A stretch of DNA of 56,517 nucleotides, taken from assembly GCA_963702525.1 (NCBI GenBank), contig CAVPCY010000027.1, positions 1-56,517 of the forward strand, written 5' to 3'. Shown here one piece after another: positions 10,664-19,404 of this stretch; within the stretch, counting starts at the first letter, position 1, and each line of letters opens with the position of its first letter. The position numbers and the translations under genes are program-made. The notes under the pieces are model-generated. The model was not told where the DNA came from. It made no database searches and saw only the letters and a list, made by a program, of their open reading frames with translations. The DNA is from CAVPCY01 sp963702525 (GTDB taxonomy: Bacteria > Actinomycetota > Coriobacteriia > Anaerosomatales > PHET01).

Positions 10664-10982
10664 CCCTGTGTGCCCTTCATCCGAACAGGCGCCCCACGCG
10701 CCTGCCACGCTCTCGCGCGTGCGCGCAAGTGCGTAGTCGTCGGACAGTACCACACGCCCAAGCCAAGGTTACCAGTTGAGCGGTCGCGTTTGTCGGCGAA
10801 TGGCGTTCGAGCGACGGTAAGTGGCGAGGAACTGCCGAGAAGGCGCGACGTCGAAGCGCGTCGGTGACAGCGAGTCCACGTCTCTTGGTGTGAGATTCGT
10901 GCCAATCTGCGGTACCCCTGACGTGAGTCGCACCGAGTGCGACGGCCGAGTCCGGGGGTCACGCAGCTCAGGAGGTGGACCA
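10664..10982. other. Intergenic region upstream of nuoA
   Basis: No coding region is convincing on either strand. It must hold the start of transcription for the nuo operon on the minus strand, but I cannot single out a good -35/-10 pair. The only distinct element is an AGGAGG ribosome site at 10970-10975 on the plus strand, seven bases before the ATG of the CapA remnant. Confidence 0.5.
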
Positions 10983-11625
10983 TGCAGCGAATCCAGCTCT
11001 GCCGCCCTTCAGCGGACTTGAGCGCGGTACCGCCAGTTGCGATCGTCGCTGCATGTCGTTCGCCGTGGCAGCCTGCTGTCCATGGCAGCTGTGACGCTTC
11101 GGTCGAAACGACGCCAGCCTACAATCACCGTCGCCGCGGTCGGCGAGATTCACTTCTCGGGTCTCGGTCGCGAGTCTGTGTCGGCGAAGGGCCGCGCGCG
11201 CGCCGCTCAGGTCGACCGCGAGGATCCTGCGCGGTCGCCGACGTGACCGTGGGCCAACCTCGAGACGCCGCTCGTCCCGGCGCGGCCGACCGGTTCCGCG
11301 GCAAGAGCGTTCACGTTCCGAGGCACCCGCCAGCGGCGGTCACGCGGCCTGCATGCTACGCGGGCTTCGACTTCGTGGGCTTGAGCCCACCACCACGCCC
11401 GCGACTGACGGCATAGCGCTCGCTCTGCAAGGACACTGTCCGCAACCTCGACAGGGCCGGCATCGCGCACGCTGGCGAGCAGGCCAGGAACCGCAAGGGT
11501 GGCGTTCGCTCCTCGCGATCATCGAGCGCAACGGCGCGAAGCGTCGGCGTTCCTGGCCTTCTGCGCAGATCGGACCGTCGACGTTTCGCGCGACTCGTCG
11601 AGGCGGGAACCGAAGGTCCCCGCAT
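10983..11625 (+). pseudogene. CapA-like protein, N-terminal remnant
   Basis: Remnant of a CapA/PgsA-type (poly-gamma-glutamate capsule biosynthesis) metallophosphatase-fold protein. Pieces in successive frames follow the family order: ITVAAVGEIHFSGLG (expected AVGD), VADVTV then ANLETPLVPARPTG (signature ANLE), AFTFRG, YAGFDFVGLS, DTVRNLDRAGIAHAGE, then IIERNGAK and VAFLAFCADRT. Homology stops near 11580, roughly half-way through the normal ~350-residue fold, and the C-terminal half is absent. The ATG at 10983 has a strong AGGAGG site. At least six indels plus 3' truncation, and the only plus-strand gene in this part of the window. The truncation abuts the 3' end of the tRNA-Thr gene. Confidence 0.6.
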
Positions 11626-11633
11626 GAGTCTGG

Positions 11634-11706
11634 AGCCGACGAGCGGACTCGAACCGCTGGCCTGCGCATTACGAGTGCGCTGCTCTACCAACTGAGCTAC
11701 GTCGGC
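11634..11706 (-). tRNA. tRNA-Thr (anticodon CGT)
   Basis: Complete cloverleaf on the minus strand. The acceptor stem GCCGACG pairs with CGTCGGC, followed by discriminator T. D-arm GCTC/GAGC; anticodon stem GCGCA/TGCGC with loop CTCGTAA, giving anticodon CGT, which reads ACG (Thr). The T-arm has the TTCGAGTC loop. No CCA is encoded. 73 bases. Confidence 0.95.
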
Positions 11707-11862
11707 CTGTATGTCGTTCCACTGCGGCATCGCCCTGTCGACCGCCACCCGATCCGCAGCCAGGTCTCCTTCTGGGCGCCGGCCTGTTCGCGCCGGGGCG
11801 CGACCTCGTGCTCTCTCACCACCCCCACGTGATCCAGGGCTGTCGCGTCCTGCGTCGGCGGC

Positions 11863-12922
11863 TCATCCCTGCTCGCCGCTCGGCCTGCCCGACCGCCGCC
11901 TTCCGCCCCGACCGCCACCTCCGCGACGCCGTCGCCGCCTGGCGCCGCCCTCTTGCGGTGCCTCGCCCGCGGCTCCTTCTCGGCCCGCGGCTCCGACACC
12001 GGCTCCGAGCGCAGCTTCGGCTCGTTGGCGAGCGCCGTGGCGACGCTCGAACTCAGCGCCATCGCCGCCGCGTTGCCGGCCTCGCTCGAGCGCCTCGGCG
12101 CTCACCTGGCACGGACAGCCGCAGTCCTTGCCGCACGTCATCGATGCCAGCGGCACCGCCACCCGGTTGCCGTCCTCGAAACGCATCGTGACGGTCTCGC
12201 GCGGCGTGTTCATCTCGACGACCTTGGCCAAGTCCGACCGGTGTGTCGATGATCGCACCGCGCTTGGGAGCACGGCCCTTGAAGTCCTTGTAGGCGTCGA
12301 ACTCGTAGCGCAAACAGCACATGAGTCTGCCGCACAGTCCCGAGATTTTCAAGGGGTTCAGCGGCAGATCCTGCTCCTTGGCCATGCGGATCGATACCGG
12401 CTGGAAATCGCCGCCGAACCGCACGCAGCACAGCATCTGCCCGCAGTGCCCCAAGCCGCCCACCTTGCGCGCTTCGTCGCGAACGCCCACCTGCCGCATG
12501 TCGATCCGGGCGTGGAAGCGCGACGCCAGGTCCTTGACCATGTCGCGGAAGTCGACGCGCTCCTCGGCCGAGAAGTAGAAGATGATCTTGTCGCCCGAGA
12601 ACACGTACTCGACGTCGACCGGCTTCATGTCCAGCTCGTACTTCTCCACGAGCTCGCGGAACACCGGCATCGCCTCGCGTTCCTTGCCGGCCAGTTCTGC
12701 GACGCGCGCAAGGTCGCTCTCGTCGGCGACGCGCACGACGGGCTTCAAAGCAGCAGGCAGCTTGTCGGCCGACACCTCGTGGGGCGTCTGGACGACCGTG
12801 CCTATTTCGGTTCCGCGCTCAGTCTCTACAACTACGAGGTCGCCCTCGGCAGGCGTCGTGCCCGCCGAATCGAACCAGAGTGTCTTCGAGAACCGGAGCC
12901 GGACCCCCACTACCGTGGGCAT
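11863..12922 (-). CDS. ricT: RicT/PSP1-domain protein (frameshifted)
   Basis: PSP1-domain (YaaT/RicT) protein. In Bacillus RicT forms an Fe-S complex with RicA and RicF that acts on RNA processing and phosphorelay; the role here is inferred. Cys clusters are clear: GHCGQMLCCVRFGG and ISGLCGRLMCCLRYE. After an indel near 12240 the protein continues EDGNRVAVPLASMTCGKDCGCPCQV, adding further Cys, and ends in a basic Arg/Gly tail. The start overlaps the holB stop by 13 bases, and the tmk-holB-ricT order is the usual one in Gram-positive bacteria. The frame of the last ~60 codons is uncertain. Confidence 0.9.
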
Positions 12923-14034
12923 CGCAGGACCTCCCGGAGATCGAACAGCATGGCTTCAACAGCCAGTTGAGGGCTCACATTATACGAGATACGCTTGCGG
13001 GCCTCGTTTACGGCCGAAAGTGCGGTCGCTGCGGCGGCAGGAGTGATGATCGCTCCGACCTCTTCCATCGCGTCCGCGGCGTCACGATTCACCACAAGAT
13101 CGCCTGCACCTTGCGAGATCACCAAGCAATCCCGAAGCCAGCTCTCCGCGACGTTGAGTACCTCGGCGATCCCTTCGCGCTCCTTGGCGGTCAGTTCCCG
13201 CTTGTGCCGCTCCTCGAGCGCCTTGGTCGCTCCCCTGCCGAGGAACTCCGAGCGCTGCGCCACTTCGGCCTCCTGGGCACTGCGGACGTCGTCGAGCGGC
13301 GCCTTGACCGCGGCGAGCAGCTCGCGCGCAGCCGTGAGCACGTCGTAGTCGTCCATGACCGGCAGGTCTTTGAGAGTGCGCAGGATCTGCGCGCGGGCCG
13401 CCCTGCGCGCCGGACTGCCCAGGAAGTCGCGCGCACGAGCCGTCACGCCGCCCGCCGCCGCAAGCGCCGCGAGCGCCTCGTCGAGATCGGCGCCGGTCTT
13501 CTCGACCAGCACAGCCGCCGCCTCGGACGGCGGGATCCGCCGGAACTTCACCACGTGACAGCGCGACGAGATCGTGGGGAGCACGCGCTCGTACGAGTGC
13601 GCCAGAAGCACGATCACCACGTCGTCCGGCGGCTCCTCGAGCGTCTTGAGAAACGCGTTCGCCGACGAGTCGTTGAACAGGTCCGCGCTGTCGAACAGGT
13701 AGACCTTGCGCGGGCCTTCGACCGGCGTGAGCGACACGTCGTGGATGACGTCGCGGATCTGGTCGGCAAGGTAGCCCGCGGCGCCTTCCGGCTCGATCAG
13801 ATGCACGTCGGGGTGCGTGCCGCGGCGAACCCTCGTGCACGCCGAGCAGGCGCCGCACCCCTCGTCGTCGCAGAACAGCGCGCACGCAAGCGCCACGGCG
13901 GCCGTCTTCTTGCCCGAGCCCGGCGGCCCCACGAACAGGTATGCGTGCCCCACGGTACCGTCGGTGGTGATGCGCTTGAGAAACGCCGTCACGCGCGGCT
14001 GGCCGACGATGTCGTCCCACACGCAGCGCGTCAT
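12910..14034 (-). CDS. holB: DNA polymerase III delta' subunit
   Basis: Clamp-loader subunit, 374 residues, unbroken. AAA+ fold with P-loop FVGPPGSGKKTAAVAL, a zinc-finger set CDDEGCGACSAC, Walker B-like KVYLFDSADLFND, and TLEEPPDDVVIVLLA. The C-terminal collar domain follows. The ATG at 14034 overlaps the tmk stop by four bases, so it is co-translated with thymidylate kinase. Confidence 0.95.
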   Translation of the reverse strand: MTRCVWDDIVGQPRVTAFLKRITTDGTVGHAYLFVGPPGSGKKTAAVALACALFCDDEGCGACSACTRVRRGTHPDVHLIEPEGAAGYLADQIRDVIHDVSLTPVEGPRKVYLFDSADLFNDSSANAFLKTLEEPPDDVVIVLLAHSYERVLPTISSRCHVVKFRRIPPSEAAAVLVEKTGADLDEALAALAAAGGVTARARDFLGSPARRAARAQILRTLKDLPVMDDYDVLTAARELLAAVKAPLDDVRSAQEAEVAQRSEFLGRGATKALEERHKRELTAKEREGIAEVLNVAESWLRDCLVISQGAGDLVVNRDAADAMEEVGAIITPAAAATALSAVNEARKRISYNVSPQLAVEAMLFDLREVLRCPR

Positions 14035-14685
14035 CTTCGCGGCCCGAGCGCGCTCGCCAGCGCGGGCACGTCGGCGAGCTCTGCTTCGATCCGGTCGGCG
14101 ACCTGCTCGGTCGTGCCGCTCGCGTCGAGGACGCGTACGCGGGCGGGTTCGTCGCGAGCGATCGCCAGAAAGCCCTCGCGCACCCGCTCGTGAAAGGCGA
14201 GGTCCTCGCCCTCGAGCCGGTCGGCCCCGCCGTGGCTGGTCGCCCGCGATACTCCGAGAGCCGGGTCGATGTCGAGCACGAGCGTCCGGTCGGGCAGCAG
14301 ACCGCCGGTCGCCGAGACGTTGAGCCGCGCGACCTCCTCGGCGGGAAGACCGCGTCGCGTAGCCCTGGTAGGCGGTCGAGGAGTCGAAGAACCTATCGCA
14401 CAGCACGATCTCGCCAGCCTCGAGCGCGGGCTCGATGACGTCGGCGACGAGCTGGGCGCGCGACGCCTCGTAGAGCAGCAGCTCGGCCCGCGAGTCGAGA
14501 CCCACGTGCTGCGGGTCGAGCAGTATCCGCCGAATCGCCTCGCCAGCGGGCGTGCCGCCGGGCTCGCGCAGGATGCGGACGGTGAGCCCGGCCGCCTCGA
14601 GTCGCCGCGCGAGCATGCGGATCTGCGTCGACTTGCCCGACCCCTCGCCGCCCTCGAAGGTGATGAGCGCGCCGCGTTCGGTCAC
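14031..14685 (-). CDS. tmk: Thymidylate kinase (frameshifted)
   Basis: Phosphorylates dTMP to dTDP for DNA synthesis. P-loop FEGGEGSGKST, dTMP-site Arg in LREPGGTPAGE, and DRFFDSSTAYQGYA with the DRY-like motif. An indel near 14350 separates the N-terminal ~110 codons from the C-terminal ~80 (MLDIDPALGVSRA, where DIDP is a family signature). About 217 codons. The GTG start at 14685 follows a GGAGG site and overlaps the fumarase beta-subunit stop. Confidence 0.92.
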
Positions 14686-15249
14686 GTGCCACTCGCCTCC
14701 CGCCACTCGGCAGGCGCCTGAGCGTAGAGGTCCGCACCGGTGGAGTCGATCGCGACGAAGACCGGGAACTCCTCGAGCTCCATGCGCACGAGCGCCTCGG
14801 TGCCCAGGTCGTCCCACGCGATCGGCTCGGCGGCCGTCACGAACGTCGCCAGAAGTGCCGCCGCACCCCCCACCGCCGCGAAGTACACGCTGCCCGTCGC
14901 GACGCAGGCCTCTCGCACCGCGGTGACCGCGCTCGCCCTTGCCGATGGTGGCGACGATGCCGGCCTCCAGCAGCGTCGGGGTCGCCGCGTCCATGCGCTT
15001 GGCGGTCGTGGGCCCCACCGCACCCGCCGGACGACCCGCGGCCGCAGGCGTGGGCCCCGCGTAGAACAGCGTCTGACCCGCCAGCCCGAACGGCAGCACG
15101 CCATCGCGCTCGAGCGCCTCGAGCAGCCGCGCGTGAGTCGCGTCGCGGGCGGTGAACACGGGGCCGGATAGTCTCACTTCGTCACCTGCACGCAGCGCCG
15201 CGAGGGCTTCTCGGGACACCGGCAGCCGGATGTGGATGGGCGCGCTCAC
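14682..15249 (-). CDS. Fumarate hydratase class I, C-terminal (beta) subunit (frameshifted)
   Basis: Swivelling domain/beta subunit of the two-subunit, oxygen-sensitive [4Fe-4S] fumarase (or L(+)-tartrate dehydratase family) that interconverts fumarate and malate. Family motifs are VGPTTAKRMDAATPTLLE and, after an indel near 14937, VYFAAVGGAAALLA and WDDLGTEALVRMELEEFPV. About 189 codons. Its partner subunit lies two genes upstream (16752-17597), with an MFS transporter between them, joined by four-base overlaps. Confidence 0.9.
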
Positions 15250-16755
15250 TCGGCGGCCTCCGCGACGGGGGGCGGCGCGGGGATGCTCGCGTCGGCCGCG
15301 CACTCTCGCCAGCGCAGCGCACGGAAGCCGTAGATCGCAGCGCCCATGACCATCAGCGCACAGAGCTGCAGCGTGATGCGCGAGCCGGTGAGCTCGACGG
15401 TGGCTGGTGTCAGGTTGTTCTTCACCACGAAGTCCTCGACCAGGCCGCCGATGAAGTCGGCCAGTGGCGCCATGACCACCATCGAGACGAGCAGGGCGAC
15501 TTTGGCCACCGCCTCCATCGCGGTGAACACCCGGCCACGGATCTCGTCTTCGGTGGTCTTCACGATGTAGGTGTTCGCTGCGACGGTGAGCGTGGCGATG
15601 CACGCACCGGCCAGCATCGCGAAGATGCTCGCGACCCAGTACGTGTCGACGGACGCGAAGCCGAGCAGCGCCGCCCCGAAAGCGCCTACGCTTCCGGCGA
15701 ACAGGAACTGCAGCGGGATCCGGTGCTCGAAGCGTGGTACCACCAAGAGCACCGGCCACCATTCCGAGCGCCATGAACACGAGCATGAACGTCGTCGGGG
15801 TGGCGGTCAGCTGCTGCAACTGCGTGAATCGGTCGGCGAAGGGCAGCGCGCCGGTGAGATTCTCCTTGACGTACGTCGCGCCGACCGGGATTATCGCGCC
15901 GCCGCCCAAGATCGCCAGACCTATCGTGATGAGCAGGGCGCGCAGTTCCTTGTGCTCGCCCAGGAACTGGAACGACTCGATCACGTCCTTGCCGATCAAC
16001 GCCATGTCGAGCTGCCCCTGTGGCATGTGGGATCGGCGAGCGACGTGGATGGTCGAGATCATCGCCGCCGAGAACAGGAAGGTGAACACGTCCAGGATCA
16101 CGCCGGCGCGCGGGCCGAGAAGTGCGGGTGCCGCGACACCCACGAGCTGATCGACGATAGGCAGCTGCGCGTCGAGCACGCCACGCACGATCGCCTCGAA
16201 GCCGGCCAGGATACCCGCGGCGGCCGTAAGGCCGATGAGCATGCTGGCCTGCTGCGTGGTGTAGGCCAGACCGTTCGCCGCGGTGATGTCGTCATCTTCG
16301 ACGAGCACGGGGATCAGCGCGTTGCGCGCAGGCCAGAAGAACAGCGACGCGGTCTCCATGAGCAGCACCACAAGGTAGATCACCCACAGGGAGTTCGTCA
16401 CGACCAGCACGACCGCGAGTGCCGCGCGCGTAAGGTCGGCGGCGATCATCACCTTGCGGCGGTCGAACCGGTCGACAAGCGCGCCGGTGAACGAGCTCAG
16501 TATCAGCGCGGGAATCAGCTTGGCGATGAGGATGCCCGCCACCGCGAACGAAGAACCGCCCGAGAGCGTCTGCACGAGCGGCATCAGGAAGCCGATGACG
16601 AGCCAGTCGCCGATGCCGCTCACGAACTGCGCGTACCACAGGCGGCGGAAGTTCTGGTTGCGTATCAGCCGGCGATACGCGCCGTTCGTGCCGTTGGTGC
16701 CGTTCGAGCCGGGCTCGGCCGGTATCGCGGGTTCGGTGCAGGGCTGCTCGGTCAC
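15246..16755 (-). CDS. MFS transporter (frameshifted)
   Basis: Major facilitator superfamily carrier, about 500 codons with ~12 membrane segments. The conserved loop 2-3 motif reads GALVDRFDRRKV. A hydrophilic Asn/Gly/Thr N-terminus precedes LIRNQNFRRLWYAQFVSG, typical of the MFS_3/DHA3-like group. The loop between segments 6 and 7 is normal. An indel near 15735 breaks the C-terminal half, which continues LVVPRFEHRIPLQFLFAGS. Its position between the two fumarase subunits, overlapping both by four bases, raises dicarboxylate transport as a possibility, but this subgroup more often contains efflux carriers, so the substrate is unknown. Confidence 0.85.
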
Positions 16756-17597
16756 GCGCCCACCTCGACCACGGCACTGCGCACCGCGCAGCACCCCATG
16801 TTGACGGCCACCGGCAGCGATGCGATGTGGCACGGAGCGGTCACGAGGTGCACCGCGAGTGCCGTCGTGTCGCCGCCCAGGCCCGCCGGCCCGATGCCGG
16901 TCGCGTTCACGGCGTCGAGCAACTCGGCCTCCATGGCGCCGACGCGGTCGTCCTTCGGGATGCTGCCGATCTCGCGCAGCAGCGCGCGCTTGGCAAGCGC
17001 GCCCACCTTGTCGAAGGTCGCGCCCACCCCCACCCCGACAAGCAGCGGCGGGCAGGCACCGGTCGCGGTTGCTTCAACGGTCTCGACCACCACGCGCTTG
17101 ACGCCCTCGAAACCCGCGTCCGGCGTCAGCATCGCGACGCGGCTCGCGTTGTCCGAACCGCCACCCTTGAGCATGACGTGCACTGTCGCTCCGGTCCCCG
17201 GCCGCCACAGCAGATCGACGAAGGCCGGTGTGTTGTCGCCGGTGTTGGTGCGGTCGAGCAGTGCGTCGCGCACGAGCGACATCCGCAGCCCCGCCTCACG
17301 GTACGCCGAGGCGACCGCGGCGTTGATCTCGGTGGCGACGTTGCCCGTGAGCGTCTCCTCGCTGCCCAGCTCGATGCGGACCCAGACGGTCCCAGTGTCC
17401 TGGCAGATCGGCACGCGGTCCGTCGATCGGCGATGCGAGCGTTCTCGACGAGCTGTGCGAGCACGGCCCGGCCCCGCGAAGAGCGCTCGCGCTTGGCAGC
17501 ATCGCTGAGCGCGGCCGCGACATCGGGGCGAAGCTCGCACGCCGCGCGTGCGACCGCCTCGCGGACCGCGTCGCCGATTGACGAGGCGCGTAAGCAC
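16752..17597 (-). CDS. Fumarate hydratase class I, N-terminal (alpha) subunit (frameshifted)
   Basis: Catalytic alpha subunit binding the [4Fe-4S] cluster. Three cluster Cys are visible: VPICQDTGTVWV, ATGACPPLLVGVG and VNMGCCAVR. Also GDNTPAFVDL and LKGGGSDNASR. About 281 codons. The first 60 codons are spread over frames by indels near 17575 and 17420; repaired they read IGDAVREAVARAACELRP and VLAQLVENARIADR. The GTG start at 17597 follows the mdh stop within two bases, so mdh, alpha, MFS and beta form one transcription unit. Confidence 0.92.
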   Translation of the reverse strand: MLTRLVNRRRGPRGGRTRGVRASPRCRGRAQRCCQARALFAGPGRARTARRERSHRRSTDRVPICQDTGTVWVRIELGSEETLTGNVATEINAAVASAYREAGLRMSLVRDALLDRTNTGDNTPAFVDLLWRPGTGATVHVMLKGGGSDNASRVAMLTPDAGFEGVKRVVVETVEATATGACPPLLVGVGVGATFDKVGALAKRALLREIGSIPKDDRVGAMEAELLDAVNATGIGPAGLGGDTTALAVHLVTAPCHIASLPVAVNMGCCAVRSAVVEVGA

Positions 17598-17598
17598 C

Positions 17599-18534
17599 CT
17601 ACCCCCGAAGTCCGAGGGCGTCGACGGCCTCGGCTACCGTCTCGGCCGACAGCTGCAGCGAGTCGAGCTCCTCGTCGGAAAGCGGCATCTCGACCACGCC
17701 GAGCACCCCGCCTCGGCCCAGCCTCGCCGGCACGCTCACGTAGACGTCATCGATTCCGTACTCGCCGCGCAGATACACGCAGCTCGGCAGCGTGGCGCCG
17801 GAGTCGTTCACGATCGCGCTGACCATCGCGACGATGCTGCCCGCCGGCGCGTAGAACGCCGAGCCGGACTTGAGCAGGGCGACGACCTCGGCCCCTCCGA
17901 AGATGGTGCGCTCGACGAGCGCCTCGACGTCCTCGGCGGACAGCAGCTGGGTGATCGGCACGCCGTTGACGGTCGTGAAGCGCGGCATCGGCACCATGGC
18001 GTCGCCGTGAGCGCCCATCGCCAGCGCGTCGATCTCGGTGATCGGAGCGCCGGTCTTCTCGGCGACGGCGAAGGCGAAACGGGCCGAGTCGAGCACGCCG
18101 CCCATGCCAAGCACGCGCTCGTGCGGCAGCCCCGACTCCTTCCACGCCAGGTAGGTCATGATGTCGAGCGGGTTGGTGACGCACACGAACACGGCGTCGG
18201 GCGAGGCGGCGAGCGCCTTGGGGATGACGCTGCGCACGATCGCGGCGTTCACGGCGAGCAGGTCGTCGCGCGTCATGCCGGGCTTGCGCGGCAGACCTGC
18301 CGTGACGACCACGACGTCGGACCCGGCGGTATCGGCATAGTCGTTCGTGCCCACGATGCTCGGCCCGAACCGCTCGACTGAGCGCAGGTGCATCAGATCG
18401 AGCGCCTTGCCCTGCGGAAGGCCCTCGGCAACGTCGATCATGCACACGTCCGCGATGCCATGCAGAAGCAGAAGCTCGGCTGCGGTGGCTCCGACCTGAC
18501 CCGCGCCGACCACGGTAACCTTGGGATAACCCAC
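17599..18534 (-). CDS. mdh: Malate dehydrogenase (LDH-like family)
   Basis: NAD-dependent oxidation of malate to oxaloacetate. 311 residues, unbroken. Rossmann motif VVGAGQVGATAAE; mobile loop AGLPRKPGMTR with the substrate Arg, whose Arg (rather than Gln) supports malate over lactate; the NAD-site VTNPLDIMTYLA; catalytic His in MGAHGDAMVP. The GTG start is preceded by a GGGAGGGG ribosome site. With the two fumarase subunits downstream this is a malate-fumarate module, usable in either direction of the TCA cycle. Confidence 0.95.
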   Translation of the reverse strand: MGYPKVTVVGAGQVGATAAELLLLHGIADVCMIDVAEGLPQGKALDLMHLRSVERFGPSIVGTNDYADTAGSDVVVVTAGLPRKPGMTRDDLLAVNAAIVRSVIPKALAASPDAVFVCVTNPLDIMTYLAWKESGLPHERVLGMGGVLDSARFAFAVAEKTGAPITEIDALAMGAHGDAMVPMPRFTTVNGVPITQLLSAEDVEALVERTIFGGAEVVALLKSGSAFYAPAGSIVAMVSAIVNDSGATLPSCVYLRGEYGIDDVYVSVPARLGRGGVLGVVEMPLSDEELDSLQLSAETVAEAVDALGLRG

Positions 18535-18565
18535 TCGCAGATCCCCTCCCGGCCAGATGCACCAA

Positions 18566-18590
18566 GCGCGCCTTCAGCCTTCAGGCGCGC
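18566..18590 (-). terminator. GC-rich hairpin between the nitrilase-like gene and mdh
   Basis: Perfect eight-base inverted repeat GCGCGCCT / AGGCGCGC with a nine-base loop. It lies after the stop of the 18634-19365 gene and before the mdh ribosome site on the same strand. No U-run follows, so termination is only possible; it could equally be a leader hairpin of the mdh unit. Confidence 0.45.
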
Positions 18591-18633
18591 GAGGCGATTC
18601 TACCACGCCCCCTCGGCGCCAAAGCGATCGCGG

Positions 18634-19365
18634 CTACTGCTGAGAAGAGCCGTCGGAGAGGTCGGCCGGGTAGTCGACCTCGAGTTGGTGACCCTGGTGA
18701 TGCGCGAGGCGCTGCTGCAGGATCGTCGGCATCTGAGGCAGCGGTTCGCGCGGCTCGGGCGGGCCCACCGGAAGCTCGATGTCGGCGTAGAGAATGTCGT
18801 CGCCGCTCATCGCCTCGGCGACCATCTTGCCGAACATGATGATCGCGCTGCCGCCGTGCCCGGGATCTCCCGGCTCGGCACCATCGGCCTCGACGACGAC
18901 CACGAGGCCGGCCAGCGAATCGGACAGCGCGAGCCCCAGTTCGAGGATCGCCTCGGCCTGCAGCTCGCTCTCCGAGCGCGGAAGAAACACCGCAAGATCC
19001 GGGAAGGCCACGGCGATCTCGCGGATCGTGGCCATGTCGACGCACCCGTCGCCGATGAGAAGCGCCATCGTCCCGAGCTGCTCGATGCCCTCAGAGGGTG
19101 GGATCACACCGGCAAAGCCTCCGTCGGCCACGCTGAGCTGAGGGATGAACCTCTCGCCGTCTATCGCCTTGAGCTGGGCAAACAGGCTCTCGCGGTCCGG
19201 GTTCTCGTCCCCCTCGAGAGAGAACACCTCGGGGAAGAAGACGAGCTCTGCGCCGTTTGCGGATGCGGTGCGGGCCGCCTCGAGCAGAGCCGCCGCATCC
19301 TCGGCAGGCGTTTCGCGCAGCAGGTGTTGGACGACGGCGATCTTCAAGTTGACGGCTCCCGGCAT
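18634..19365 (-). CDS. Nitrilase/carbon-nitrogen hydrolase-fold protein, catalytic Cys not seen
   Basis: About 243 residues. The N-terminus LKIAVVQHLLRETPAEDAAA and AELVFFPEVFSLEG match strands 1-2 of the nitrilase superfamily, with the catalytic Glu in FPEVF. The C-terminal half (GGSAIIMFGKMVAEAM, ILYADIELP) matches the later strands of the fold. Where the family normally has a Lys and then a Cys nucleophile (usually followed by D/E-R), the sequence reads AVFLPRSESELQAEAILELG and VVVVEADGAEPGDPG, with no Cys. No indel is evident. It may be a non-catalytic relative. Located 40 bases downstream of topA on the same strand. Confidence 0.7.
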   Translation of the reverse strand: MPGAVNLKIAVVQHLLRETPAEDAAALLEAARTASANGAELVFFPEVFSLEGDENPDRESLFAQLKAIDGERFIPQLSVADGGFAGVIPPSEGIEQLGTMALLIGDGCVDMATIREIAVAFPDLAVFLPRSESELQAEAILELGLALSDSLAGLVVVVEADGAEPGDPGHGGSAIIMFGKMVAEAMSGDDILYADIELPVGPPEPREPLPQMPTILQQRLAHHQGHQLEVDYPADLSDGSSQQ

Positions 19366-19404
19366 CGGCTTCTCGTTGCTGAGTACTTCCCCCTCGCGGA
19401 GGGC

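Noticed and set aside
10664..10982. Promoter boxes upstream of nuoA
   Set aside because: Several TTGG/TACTGT-like words occur but none has acceptable spacing, so no promoter is called.
11356..11748. Minus-strand reading frame across the tRNA
   Set aside because: Its familiar-looking middle (VAQLVEQRTRNAQASGSS) is the translated tRNA-Thr, a well-known annotation artefact.
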